The notes: generated by a model from the letters alone, not told the origin. Counted from the stretch's first letter, positions 9,701 to 21,010 are shown. The stretch: DNA of 42,665 nt from Hypsibius dujardini (GCA_001579985.1 LRSR01010263.1:1-42665); one strand, 5' to 3'. A program made the numbers and translations.

Positions 9701-12599
9701 CTGCTGGTTAAACACGCTGCATTTACGTGCGTGAAATAATTAAGGCAGCTGTGCGTGTGTAATACTTGTTCTTTTTTAGTAAAACTTCTCTGGTCAGAGG
9801 CGGACGAAAAAAAGCGTTTCGGTAACAACCAAGCAAATGATAGGAGTCAATTTGAGCAGCGGAAAAGGGGATTGAAAAATCGATTTAACTGATAAGAACC
9901 TTAACGAAAAAAGCAGCTTTAAGTAAGGGTGGGGTGTGTTGTTTCCTTGCTGGTGGTGACTGATGGGATTTTATACGGAGAAGCAAATGGAAAATTAATT
10001 GAAGAGCAGATGTTCTTAAACTAAGCAACTTCCCACTGCCTATTACACCGGGCAAAAGGGGTGGAGAAAAAAACGTATGTGGCAAATGTCTTTTTCGATT
10101 GCTTTCTAATTCATCGAATTGTCGACGACACACACAACACACATACACACACACACACAGGCGCACAGGGCGTTTGATTGCACAGCTCATCCCTCTCTTC
10201 CCTGTTTGGGGGGCCATGCGACACCATCCTGATTTTAAATGAAGCAAAGTGGCGAGGGACGCGATGTGCATGCTAAATAGAGGCTGTTAATAGTGCTTGT
10301 TATTTGCCTTGGGGCTTTTCTCGGTGCTCAAGTTTCAGGGCGTCGGTTCGACACTCCAGGCTCGTCTGTATCAAGGCCGCTATAACTCTCTTTTAACTGT
10401 GGCCTGCTACAGTACACGTTAGCTTGCCCATGTCTGTACCTATGTATTTGTTTATATCTATACCCATGAATATGTCTGTGTCTGTGTCTGTGTCTGTGTC
10501 TTGTTTGTGTCAGTGTCAGTGTCTGTGTCTGTGTCTGTGTCTGTGTCTGTGTCTGTGTCTGTGTCTGTGTCTGTGTCTGTGTCTGTGTCTGTGTCTGTGC
10601 TTGCGTTCAAGAAGCCCGTCATTTAAACCAATCTCGACAGACACACACCTGATTGCACTTGATACTGCAGCGCCTGCTGACAGTCTAACAGTATCTGGTA
10701 CAAGTTCGAGGGCGACTCTTCATCCGGCACGTCAATATCGACAATCTGCTCCAGCTGTTTCGGGTGCCGGAACTCCAGCACCCGCGACGTCCTGTCATTC
10801 TGCATTTCCACGTAGTTCAAGAGCAGCGTCACCAGCGTGCTCATAAACTCCCGAGTCACCTCGGGGCTACCCTTCGGTAGAAGGTCACTATGCAGCATCT
10901 TCGAAAGGTAATCTTGATTGGCGTAGTCCAGTCGCAGATAACGGTCGTCGATCTGCGGAAAGGTCGTCGGGAAGAACTGCTTGTCCGCAGCGAACGACGG
11001 CGTCAAAGTTTCTTTGGTGGTCAATGTTCCGACACGTTGTAACGCCGCCGGACTCCGTTCGATGGCTCGTTGAGATTGGGTTCGTCGGAGATGGAAATTC
11101 GGACCCTGGAGTGCCGAAGCAGGCTGCGAATAGTCCAGTTCAGGTGCGCCGTCTTGAAAACCCGCTGAATTGGGTCCGCTACTGTTCTGTCCCAAGCTGG
11201 AGCCGTTAGAAATGGCCTGGGTCAGTGAATATTTTCGCGAGGAACCCATGCGCTCATCCAACCCGTCTCCTCGCTCATAGGCTGAAACAGCGAAAAGTAA
11301 TATATACAAAGGTCACCGGCTAATAATATTTCTCTTGAGGAGACCTGAACGAGTTGTGATAATTTGCTGAGGATTTGAAAAAATAATGGAAAACTGAAAC
11401 CTTTCCCATTGAGATCTACATTCTTGTATGTGTATTTGATAAATACAGTTAAATTAAGACACTTTGAAATTGTCGGCCTTGAAAGATTTTTGGAGCTATT
11501 TTTACAACCGAAGAAATAAAATAATACACCGCACTAACTGAAATTACGAAATTTAGCTGCTGGAATATTGAGATAATAGCTCATTTTAATCGAGCGTTTA
11601 TAAATATATTCGCGCCAGGCAATTACAAAACAGTTCGGGTGAACAGCCTAAATAGTTCCTGCTAAGACATAAACATCAATTTGTCATTTCTTTTAACACA
11701 CCGCTTTGTCTTATGTAACCCAGTCGTTAGCGATTCTTCCTGTTGAAATCGTACAATTTCCCATATAGATACATACATATATATATTTGTTTAATACGGC
11801 TTAAAACAAATTCACTTTCTTGAGTCAAATTTTTTGAATCAATAATATTTTGGCTTTTAAAATGAATAGTAAGTCTTATGGAAAAGCAATAAATTAATCA
11901 TTAAATCTAAATAATCTATGTAAAAGAGAATGAACTGCCTGACTGTGTCAATTAAATACCGCGAAAGTCTTCAAGGTCACGACGGCCTTACCGCGAGAAC
12001 TCTTTCGCTGCAGCCCCATACGATCAATCCCGTTCTCCACCGGGCTGACCGCATTGTTGTTCTCCCGGGTCTGATAGCCTCCGCTTGCAGTGGACGTCCC
12101 GTTGGCCACCGACGACGCCTGATGCAATGGGCTCCCGGTGGTCCCCGCGACGGTCTTTCGATTCAGAAATTTATTCTGATACGACATCTTCTCCTCATAC
12201 GACTATAATTAAAAGACAAAATCTCCACAACAAAATAGACTTAACTGAAAGCGTGTGGAAACAATTAAACGGCCAACACAAAGGGGCGAGGGGTGTGTGA
12301 AGTGGAGGAAAGGATGGGAAGTGTTGGGAGAGGGTGCGAGGCGCCACCGGCTGTGGCACGGCTTATATTTGAAGTGGCGCATCAAGAGTTTGCCCACACA
12401 CCCGGGCTCTCTTACGCACGGCCTTGGGCCCCCGAGTCCTGTATCGCCTTATGTTAGCCCGCTCGACAGGCTGCTTCCCAATACTCGCACAAATAATGAT
12501 TGGCTGTATACGTACATCACTTACATCTGCATGAGAAACTGCGCACTTCTCATCGTGGACGGCTTCAAGGACCCGTACGAGCTCTTCCGCGTCTGGCAT
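6760..12599 (-). CDS. GAD: Glutamate decarboxylase (PLP-dependent, 14 exons)
   Basis: Converts glutamate to GABA using pyridoxal phosphate in the cytosol. Minus-strand exons: 12599-12525, 12202-11992, 11281-10649, 9336-9246, 9025-8800, 8713-8634, 8121-7950, 7846-7782, 7719-7641, 7566-7417, 7345-7296, 7225-7171, 7089-7003, 6933-6760 (TGA at 6760-6762). They join in frame to 715 aa. Family landmarks in order: [87 protein letters not shown] (Schiff-base Lys about residue 528), [56 protein letters not shown] and [14 protein letters not shown] favour GAD over cysteine-sulfinate or aspartate decarboxylase. The N-terminus (first about 230 residues, Ser/Gly/Asn-rich) is longer than in typical GADs. 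An alternative start at 12187 (exon 2, preceded by an in-frame stop unless exon 1 is used) gives 685 aa. Introns are mostly 60-110 bp; two large ones carry repeats. Confidence 0.92.
8205..8630. repeat. Degenerate GGAAC/AGAAC repeat in a GAD intron
   Basis: The plus strand shows dozens of variants of the pentamers GGAAC, AGAAC, AGAAT and AAAAC in near-tandem order. The block fills almost all of the GAD intron between exons 8634-8713 and 7950-8121. The purine-rich strand is the template strand of GAD, so the transcript carries a UC-rich stretch. Open frames read through it (Phe/Cys/Ser-rich) are artefacts of the repeat. Confidence 0.7.
10126..10160. repeat. (CA)n microsatellite in GAD intron
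   Basis: Short CA-rich run with a few interruptions, in the large GAD intron between exons 10649-11281 and 9246-9336. Confidence 0.8.
10473..10600. repeat. (TGTCTG)n hexanucleotide microsatellite
   Basis: About twenty near-perfect TGTCTG units, in the GAD intron and about 50 bp from the donor of exon 10649-11281. On the opposite strand this is the same CAGACA hexamer that fills FBXO introns at 32 kb. Confidence 0.9.
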
Positions 12600-13571
12600 T
12601 GCTGAAGCGTTTGCAGCAGAAGATAGCTTCTATGCTTAAAAAGGGTCAAGTTTTCAGACGAAATTGGTCTTTCGCGAGTTCGCTTAAGACGCGGGCGGTT
12701 GGGAGGTGAAGGCAAAACTAAGTTAAAACCTGTGAAAAAGACCGATCTTATATACGATCTAAAGTTGCAGAAGAACGTTTTTGTGAGTCACGATCGGAGA
12801 GATATAGTAAGAGGGACAGTAATAATACTAACCAAGGTATCCCGCACAGATGTACAGTACATGGCCACTCTATCCACGGATGGGGCATATGATTCAAAGT
12901 TCGTGTATTTGATGATCTCGTTAAAAAAGGAAAGTGTATCGGGAATGTTGCGGCATGCGGGGTTACCGTGATATAAATCCTGTCACCACGACCCAACCAC
13001 GAGGACATAAAATATAAGTCATGTCTACGGTCAGAGACTCGTTTAGGGTTCTTAAAAGTCGGAACAAGGACCCCTCAAGGTAGGGCCAGGGGGGCAGACA
13101 AAGGGGAAAATAAACCTTTTTCAAGATGGAACGCAAAATTCGGCATGTTGTTCTCGATCATTTGGCAAACACGGAGAAATGCACATGTTCAACGGCTAGG
13201 TTAAGATGCAAATTTATATTCAAATTACCCGGTGACTAATACTTGTGCTTTCTAACACACATGGCCGACCATCGTTAGAAAAAAAATTCGTGGTCATTGC
13301 AACTGTCCTTGAATAATTGTTGTGATTTTCGAGCTTCTCTGGACTTCTGCAAGTACTTGAGTAAGTAGAGTACTTAAATAAGTAGATCATGCCTAGAACT
13401 TTTTATTATCTAGAAGTAACGGTTCCCTGAGTCATTCTGACTGCACATGACTTGATCGTGATCAAAGCGTGGTCGGTTTTTATTTTGATTACTGTATCTG
13501 CGAATAGTCGTCAAAACAGAAGTTTAAACCGCTATCAAAATGTATTTTTATGAACCGTCTGACACAAGGCA
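12600..13571. other. Interval between GAD 5' end and the SLC2 gene 3' end
   Basis: Contains the presumed GAD promoter side (12600 upward), with no obvious TATA box. Downstream of the SLC2 stop on the minus strand there is an AATAAA (plus-strand TTTATT at 13478-13483), a plausible polyadenylation signal about 90 bp after the stop. Short open frames at 12699-12971 and 12748-13008 have no recognisable features. Confidence 0.4.
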
Positions 13572-15429
13572 TCACGCACTACCTTTGAACCGATGCCTTA
13601 GGAGCACCTGAATCTCATCAATAGCCATGCCTTTCGTTTCTGGCAGCTTCCACAGAACGTAAACTGTACCCAATGCAATTGCTGCCACAAAAATGAGGAA
13701 CGTGTACTCTTCCAGCACAAATACCACTAACGGAAAGGTCAACGAAGTCGTTACGCTAAATCCTGAATAAAGAATACTGGTCCATGTCATGGCAGCGGCC
13801 CGAGCCTCTTGGGGAAAGAGTTCCGATGGGAGGAACCAGGGAACAGAACTGGAACCGGTGGTATAAAAAGCCATCCAAAAGAAGATGCTGGCGATGCATC
13901 CGAATTTAGCCCATTCGACTGCGTACTGCCCTGAGAGGAGCATGAAGATGGTGAAGAGAGTCATGCCGACCATCATTCCGGTATGACTGATTAAGAGCAT
14001 TATCCGTCGTCCGAGACGATCAACCAGGCTCATGGAGATGAGGGAGAAGGTGAGGTATACCAGCCACATAGCGAGTGAGGCGTATGCCGAGTAGAGATGG
14101 TCCAGGCCGGCTTGCCGGAAGATGGAGGTCGAGTAGTACAGGATGCAAACATAACCTACAGTAACGTAGACACTATAGTGACACTAGAGGCTTAACGGGG
14201 GTGCACTAGGGCGAGTGCCGTTCCTTGATTATGCGTAATTGGAAAACTCACCGGAGAACTGCTTCACAAACATCGGCACTGCGCATATCCCGAAAATGTA
14301 ACGCAAATACGCGTCTTTAAAGATGCCGAAGAGGGAAATGTCAGGAACGGATTTTCCCTTTTCCAGCATGTTTTGTTCGCGCTGCATAGCTGCCAGTTCA
14401 TCCTGGACTTCGGTCGTCCTCCGCAGCCAAATCAGCGCTTTTTCCGCGCTCTCTTTATCCCCTTTAACAAGGAACAGCTGCCGAGGACTGTCCGGACAGA
14501 AAGGCAGACAGACACACATCAACACCACGGGAATGCCTTGAAGTGCCAGCAAAATCGGCCAACGCGATTCATTGCCCAGTATCATGGGAAGACCGAGGGT
14601 GTTGGCAGTCAGCATGCCGAGGACCAGCATGATCATGGGCAGGGTTCCGAAAGCGCCTCGAAGTTTAGCAGGGGTGATTTCAGAGACGTACATTACAGCA
14701 GCAACCGCGATGACGCCTTCAGAGAGTCCGCAAAGGAACCGGCTGACTATGAGAAGTTCATAGACATGGACGGCGCTAGTGAGGGTCGCCAGGAAGCAAC
14801 CCATGAGATAGATCACCGATGTGATATACATTGTACCTAAAAACATAAACGTTAATAAAGATAAAAAAATCCTTGTACATTTTGGTTTCGTATAAATAGA
14901 ATTGTGTCAAACGCAAATTATATTTCTTGTGCAATCATTTCATTTTAAACCACCTGCCAGGAATAAGCATTTAAAGCAAATGTAAATCTTCCAGTCCACG
15001 CTGAGTACTGTTAAGTCATAATCAGTTAATACATTTTGAAAAACTAAACTTGCCTTTTAGACCAAACCGTTTGATCAAACAGGTGCAGCTGAAAGTCGAG
15101 AGAAAAACACCTGCGGCGACGATTGAGTTTACCACAGACCAAATTGTGCTGAGTTTTATGTTATCACGAAGGATGAAAGATTCCTCCTCATCGGTCAGCG
15201 GACTACACCATAGCTTATAGCTTTCTGTGTGGTTTTCTTGGACGCTTTCCCTATTGCATTCAACATGTCGAATCCAACTGACGATGTAGGCTTGCGGGAC
15301 GTTGAGAGCGACGTTAATATAACCGGCAGCGTACCAGGAACCAAGAGTTGCGACCAGAGCGGAGAATATCAGACTCGACGTGGGTCTTTGATGCTTGTTC
15401 ACCGACGTCATGGCTTCTTTGCCTTCCAT
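13572..15429 (-). CDS. SLC2/GLUT-family sugar transporter (MFS), 3 exons
   Basis: Exons on the minus strand: 15429-15054 (ATG at 15429), 14836-14252, 14155-13572, all phase-1 junctions, total 514 aa, the usual length for a 12-TM facilitative sugar transporter of the plasma membrane. Landmarks in order: VALNVPQAYI in TM1, the SRFLCGLSEG and MYVSEITPAKLRG motifs of the N-terminal half, PDSPR and LWLRR-like region after TM6, KQFSG then YYSTSIF in TM7 (spanning the second intron), VDRLGRR after TM8, VPWFLPSELFPQEAR in TM10, and LPETKG near the C-terminus. The extracellular loop after TM1 carries Cys and an Asn-His-Thr glycosylation site. Intron 1 uses a GC donor (AAAAG then gcaagt). Intron 2 is 96 bp and largely repeat-derived. 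Substrate not predictable; a hexose or trehalose is typical for the family. Confidence 0.9.
14156..14251 (-). repeat. SLC2 intron 2 containing a dispersed-repeat end
   Basis: This 96-bp intron (gtgagt...ctgtag on the minus strand) contains ggcactcgccctagtgc followed by cccccgtta and cctct. The same about 31-bp stretch occurs at about 4444-4480. More than a third of the intron is therefore shared with a repeat 10 kb away. Confidence 0.6.
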
Positions 15430-16712
15430 CTTCAAACTTCACTGAGAAACAAGGCTCGTTTCTGTCCAACAGATAAAGCGTTTCATGAAGAAGCCCTCAT
15501 TATTTGCACAAAAAGTCGAAAGCAAAAAGTGAAAGTACGCGACAGAACTGAAGCCACTCAGTATCTGGATATTTTGTAATACTGTGTAAGACATATGACT
15601 CAGGAAGCATTAGCCTTTGCTGAGGGAGAACAGTACGCTGTAAACTGGGGGGGGGGAGATCGCAGAGAAGTGGCCGTTAAAAAGATAAGCTGCTTCTTCT
15701 CAACGCTCAGACGTGCAGAACTCATGAATCAGTAAAAATATACCTGCAATTTTGGGCTATAGGGAGTTCGCTACGAGATTAATTTGAGGAGTTAAGGGGG
15801 GAGGAAACTTTCACAAATTTCGATGGTTGCGGGGGGACAGTAATTATGTTCGCCAGCAATGTAAAAAAGTCATGTCCCTTCATCAAATGGGGGGGGGGAA
15901 TTCATTAACTAAAACAGGGTTGCCCCTCAAATTTTCTTTTTATTCCAGAGTAACACTGCCCCACCACCTCCACAATTGCCCCCTCCCCCGACCGCCTCAC
16001 ATTCACCCCCACTTTCCCGTCTCGCGAAAGTGTCTATTATGTCTCTGCTATTGGGCTTAGGCTGCAAATCTCCCTCTCCTCTCTCTCACCCTTTGTGGCT
16101 GTAGTTGTTTATTTGTTCTTCAATCTCCGGGTATAAAACCCCGACGTTTGGACATCGGTTGAGTACCGTAAATGGTGTGACCAAAACTCAAGCGGCGGAA
16201 AAACGTTTTTTCGTTTAATACTCGTGCGGGCAGGGTCCAGTATTTAGGGTTTCTTTTTTCTTAAAGAAAACATAAATGATTTAACAAAACCAATTTTCGA
16301 TTTATCAAGTTAGGGAACAACGGTCAACATCGAAAAAAGAGAGAGGACAAAAAGGGGGGAGGACTTCGCTATTGCCCAATGAGTGAACTGTCACCACGCC
16401 TAGATGTACGAATACCTCTATTTCTCCACGCGGGGGGGGGTTATAATGAGTCGTGCGTACATTTAGCCTGATTTTCAAGATTGACGAGGCAATTAGCCGG
16501 GGGGGGGGGCTTTTTCTCTAGTCTAACTGTTGCTGCATTTTTAATTCTGTGATCTAGCAATCAAACGTAACTACCTGACTGTCAGTAAGAGGTGTGTTCA
16601 AACCTTTCCCGCCTTGCCAAATGAAGCATCATCTGATAAACGCTTTGAAAACAGCAATATAGGTTTTATTGTTATGTGCGAAATAGACAGCATACGAACG
16701 AGATTTCGAAAT
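15430..16712. other. SLC2 upstream region and G-tract-rich spacer
   Basis: A pyrimidine-rich run ending in cag just before 15435 (minus strand) could be the acceptor of a 5' UTR intron of the SLC2 gene. Homopolymer G tracts lie at about 15646-15656, 15890-15898, 16432-16440 and 16500-16509. A TATA-like GGTATAAAA with flanking G/C lies on the plus strand near 16129-16137, without an evident downstream gene. An AATAAA on the minus strand near 16661-16667 belongs to the next gene. Confidence 0.4.
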
Positions 16713-17195
16713 TCACACGGTTCCAAGCATTATCCCGTTAGTTGGCGCAACCGGAGGAACGGTCACCCGGTTTGCTGCAATTTTGTGAAATTCGTTGGAA
16801 GCATTGAAAGACAAGATTTTGAAGATACACAGCAACAGGGCAATGGCAAATTCGAAAGCCCTACTCCAGCGGCCGGACACGCGAGAGTAGGCATTCACCA
16901 GCTGGAGCATCACAATCAGCACGACAGCCACGATGACGCAGACACTGTAGGCGTAAAGATGATCAGCCCAATATTCCCGTCGGCTGTCTTGAACGGTGCC
17001 GTCATCCATGGCCTTCCGGTCCAGCTCCACTTCCTCTAGATCGTGAATGCTGTCGATCAACTTTGACAGATCCACTCCCACTTTGGTCAGCCCCGTCAGT
17101 CCCTGATCCCAAAGTCGTGCGCGTTGTTTGTCCAAAGCATCCTCGCCATCGACCAGCGGCCCCGCCTCCGCTGGTTCGATGGCTCCATACGGCAT
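16713..17195 (-). CDS. Orphan protein with two membrane segments (C-terminal part)
   Basis: An open frame from an ATG at 17195 to TGA at 16713 encodes 160 aa: an acidic N-terminal half (residues 1-75, rich in Asp/Glu/Lys/Leu, possibly amphipathic), then hydrophobic segments at about 86-106 (around VCVIVAVVLIVMLQLV) and 117-135 (around AFEFAIALLLCIFKIL), and a short tail. I do not recognise the family. The frame is open for 39 codons upstream, and an overlapping frame (17451-17209) encodes a basic, gene-like stretch beginning MGQMSWSLEF, so the real protein probably has one more 5' exon whose junction I could not place in phase. A polyadenylation signal AATAAA occurs about 45 bp after the stop. 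Membrane location is inferred from hydropathy only. Confidence 0.5.
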   Translation of the reverse strand: MPYGAIEPAEAGPLVDGEDALDKQRARLWDQGLTGLTKVGVDLSKLIDSIHDLEEVELDRKAMDDGTVQDSRREYWADHLYAYSVCVIVAVVLIVMLQLVNAYSRVSGRWSRAFEFAIALLLCIFKILSFNASNEFHKIAANRVTVPPVAPTNGIMLGTV

Positions 17196-20100
17196 TTCAG
17201 CCAGTAGTTTATTGACTAGGAACCTTTTTGGGGGAGAAGTAGGCAGAAAATATCTGTGCAATTTCGGTTGAACGATCACTGAACAGTCGAATAAAGTTTG
17301 ACACGCTGGCAAAAATATTTCTTGCCCGCTTTATAAACAGCGTCAGTTTTGAAGAACGCTCTGCATCGCTGAAGCGTACTTTGTGCCGGAATTCAAGGCT
17401 CCACGACATTTGTCCCATGCCGGTGAGATTATTGGTCATATGTGTGCCCACGTATGCAGTATAATAAAAGCATCAAGCATGGACAGACAGAATAATAGTC
17501 TGCTTCAACGTCATCAGTCTGGGAAAAGTCAACTAATGTTTCCGGCAACTTTTGTTTGCTTTCAGTAGGGTAAAAATTTATGACACCGTTTTAATGTATT
17601 TACTAGCGCCACATTCTTCGGGCGCCAGGTTTATAGATGGAAGTGTGGCGCATTATTCCCTTAAGCTTACTTTCGTAATGCCTCTAATGCCAATGATCAT
17701 TATTTGATGGCATGAAATTCCATAGGCAGACCGGCGTGAGAGGTTTTCTTATTAACCAATTGTGTTCAAGCTAACTCTCACGGCAAAAAAATAATATACA
17801 CAACTATTTGCAGCCACCCATTTTTCTAATTACCGCCACTTGCATTGCAGGGATAGAGACTTTGCTTACAAATTAGGATAAACCTTTCTTAACATTTTCA
17901 AACTCCTGCTTAAATTTGGAATCGAAGATTATTAGCGAAATATTGTTCGGAAATGAGGGGGCGGAGCTCGGCGCCTTTTTCAAATATAATTGACATAGAG
18001 AGCGTATTCCTCGAGAACTGGTGGCCAGCTCCGCCTACTGAGTCCCGACAAATATTTACCTGATGCCAGTCGACACCAAATTATTCTGGGATGAGAAAAT
18101 TTCCACTTGAAGTTGCGAGTCAACTCAAATGTCTCACATTCGTGCGAAAATGTCCACGACCTTTCTTCACTAAGCAGCAGAAAACGAAATTCGGCGCAGC
18201 ATCATTTCCGTTAGCCCGCCTCCTTGGGGCCCTGATCCCATCGTTTTTGGACTCTTAACATGCCTCTACCGCTACTTCTGTCCCCTTGTCAGTCACAAAG
18301 TCAAACGTCCAAGTTTGATTGGGACAAAGCGTGCTCAACTCGTGATGAGTAGCCGCAAAACCGTCGTTGGATAAAGTGCTTCTAGAGATCATTTTGGGTG
18401 TCTATGATTGATTGATGAATTGCTTCTTCTTAGGGGAAGACTTGTTTGAAGTTCAATTCAGCAGCCAGATCAGCGTCCTTTACCTCCGAAACAATTTTCG
18501 CCGTCTTCGCTGATCGACATGGAACTTTTGTTGCAGAAGGGGGAGGTAGGCTAGAGGCAACTACAATTGGTGTAAGCTGCTTTCCTGAGGGAGTAGGAGC
18601 TCCTTTAGTAGCAGCAGCCTTCGACAGTTCAGTATTGCGATTCTTTCAATTCTCTGTAGAGAGGCATTTTTGAAAAAAAAGCAACAAAACCGAAACGAAT
18701 TCACTGGGGTTTTATTGCCAATGGCGAAATCATTTAAAGTTTTGTGAGCAGAACCACAAATTCAAATTGTTTGGCGATGACACCTATGATCAATCCGCGA
18801 GCAGGCATCGTGGCAAACTTCGCCACGCTACAGTCTCCCAAATCAGATGGCCGAACAAACAGGACTTTTGTTTTTGAAACGTCTGTTCACCAGTGCTTCC
18901 ATTGAAATGAAAGCCATTGAATGTGTGAAAATAAGTGAAAAGTTTCCGGCTAGGGACTCAAGCGGCTGGATTTAGGTCTCTCCTCCGCTCCAGCCATCTA
19001 ATAAAATTTTCGTATTTTAATCCCTCGCTAAAATCTTTTTGCTGTTTGGCGAATGAAAGTCCATTACATACCCTATCCAAGCATATGATGGATGAGAATA
19101 CAAATCAACGAAGGCCAACACGGCATCACATGTTTACAAAGCTACACACGGTGGGAGAACTTCTTCTGGAGATTGGATCTTCCAAAAAAAAACTTCCTCT
19201 TCCTGCATTGAGTGAGCCCAATTTCACTGCACCGTTGAATAGTCCATTACCTCCATCAAATGTTTGATGCTTGCGGAAAGCAGATTTGTTGGGTGGAAGA
19301 CTATTAACAATTTCAAAGAAGATGGTCGTAGCAGAATAGAAAACACATTTGCATATACATCAGCTCATTGCGTGACTCAGCTATTGAAAGTGGCCTGCGT
19401 CCGCTCGCCCCTCTTACCTTGTCCCATTCTCGGGTTGACCTAGTTTTTTTATTTCTAAGTCAACAGTCGCCCCTCAACGTTTCTATTTATATTAGCAGAA
19501 TATTTTTATCTCCTCTCATCTTGTTTAAAAAAACCAAGTGACATTACTTATTTAGGAGCCCTCGTATCAATACTGCAGTCCTCGGGAAGTACGCGATATG
19601 CAGATTCGCATGCAAGCCCAAGTGTATTCAAGTGTGAACTTTTTCCAGCTTGCCAGTGCGCGGACATACATGATCCTTGAAATTTGAAGGCGTCAAAAAT
19701 GTACATTAGAGCATGCTCGTTGTATGGTGTACAGTTCAGTTATCCTTGATCACTCATGCACAGAACGGATTCAGTTATTTTTTCTGGATTACTTTCTAAT
19801 GATGCTGTAGTGTGCCTATGATTGCAATTGGTTTCAAGTTTTAGACTTGAGGAGAATGAGCCTGGCTCCCTCGTCTTTTGCGCGGGGGGGGGGGGGGTTA
19901 CATGACACCCCCTGGAAGGCAACCTTCAACACCATTCAAAAAATCCGAGAGTGTATCAGATGGATGTAATCAACCAGAATCAAACTACCGATTGAATAAA
20001 GAATTTCCTAACTGTCCAAGACACCGAATCGCTTATTCGTCAACTCTAGGATTTGGATGGCCTGGCTTGATTGTGAAAATAGAGAACCAAATGGCTGTAT

Positions 20101-20308
20101 GTGATTAGTCGGGATACGATTTGTCTATAAGTGCAAAATGTGAGAATACTCTCTAGCTGCGTTCGAAATCTACATGGATACGCATTCAGAAGTACGAGAT
20201 GGTCGGTATACGAGTTGTCTGAACACGAAATGTAGGGGCGCAAATTTTAGCCGTCTAAAATAACTTATTCGTTGGTTAACTTGGCATTGGTTTTTGGCAT
20301 TCCTACAG
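17196..20308. other. Gene-poor interval with possible minus-strand relics
   Basis: No confident gene. On the minus strand several broken open stretches look compositionally protein-like: about 18385-18245 (starts MISRSTLSNDGF), about 18620-18433 (contains AAATKGAPTPSG), about 18870-18735 and about 19330-19125 (contains FDGGNGLFNGAVK). They are separated by stops and frame changes. They may be decayed exons of one gene or transposon, but I recognise no domain. A G tract of about 13 lies at 19885-19898. The missing 5' exons of the GPCR at 20.3 kb were not found here. Confidence 0.3.
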
Positions 20309-21010
20309 GTGGCCCCATACAGCGCCAATGAATCCTGTTATAAATTTATTGAAAGGGGGTGTCAGTGTGACATTTGCGTCCGACGGTCGCTTGCGGTGGT
20401 AGCTCACAGCGTACAGTATTTCCTCCCCATCACACTCGCCACAGGATGCTATTGCTATGTGATGTTAAAAATTTACCTTAGACTGAGGGAAGTTGACCGG
20501 TTACGCAAACAGGTCATTGGAGACACTGGCACAGCGGAAAATTGCGAGACTGGACGGACTTCGGAATGTCTCAGAAATTTCACTCAACAAATGAGGCGAT
20601 TTTTGAAAAGTCGCGACCTTCGGAGCATTCGCCTTTTTTTGGTTATTCTGACGACGGTTGTTGCGTTCATGCCACCGTACTTGGAGCACCTGACTTGGCG
20701 CATCTATCAACAAAAACAGCAACCGGGAGTCCGGGAGGGCTACTTCGTGTCCGGCATTTTGACGGAGCGAAACACGGACTGGGGCGCAAACCTGACCCAG
20801 ATAATGGGCTATAGTAACTCCCTGGTTAATCCAATATTGATATTTGCTATTAGTCGTCGCTTTCGTCAGGGCTTGATGTCCTTGTTTCAGCGTTTTCAAA
20901 GTATGGTTAGCGGACAGCTCCACCAAGGAGCTATCGAGATGAGTTCCAAGTTTGTGGACTCGAGATGGAACGAATTAGCTTGTCGGTTTTTTCGCGGAAG
21001 ACTGAAATAA
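20309..21010 (+). CDS. Class A GPCR, last exon only (TM5-TM7)
   Basis: An acceptor (tttttggcattcctacag) precedes an open frame of 233 codons ending TAA at 21008-21010. It encodes the end of extracellular loop 2 with a Cys cluster (CYKFIERGCQCDIC), TM5 (SVQYFLPITLATGCYCYVML), a third intracellular loop of about 50 residues rich in Arg/Lys, TM6 (RSIRLFLVILTTVVAFMPPY), TM7 ending NSLVNPILIFAIS and the helix-8-like RRFRQG. The rhodopsin-family NPxxY motif is changed to NPILI. TM6 has no CWxP. ATTAAA at about 21017 may be a polyadenylation signal. The ligand class is not assignable. Exons for TM1-TM4 are not seen within the several kilobases upstream, so it is either a gene with long introns or a truncated copy. 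Confidence 0.7.
   Translation: MAPYSANESCYKFIERGCQCDICVRRSLAVVAHSVQYFLPITLATGCYCYVMLKIYLRLREVDRLRKQVIGDTGTAENCETGRTSECLRNFTQQMRRFLKSRDLRSIRLFLVILTTVVAFMPPYLEHLTWRIYQQKQQPGVREGYFVSGILTERNTDWGANLTQIMGYSNSLVNPILIFAISRRFRQGLMSLFQRFQSMVSGQLHQGAIEMSSKFVDSRWNELACRFFRGRLK

Noticed and set aside
10424-10846. Cys/Leu-rich 140-codon frame on the plus strand
   Set aside because: Generated by the TGTCTG repeat and the antisense of a GAD exon.
16125-16145. TATA-box promoter on the plus strand
   Set aside because: The motif is good, but no coding sequence follows within a kilobase on that strand.
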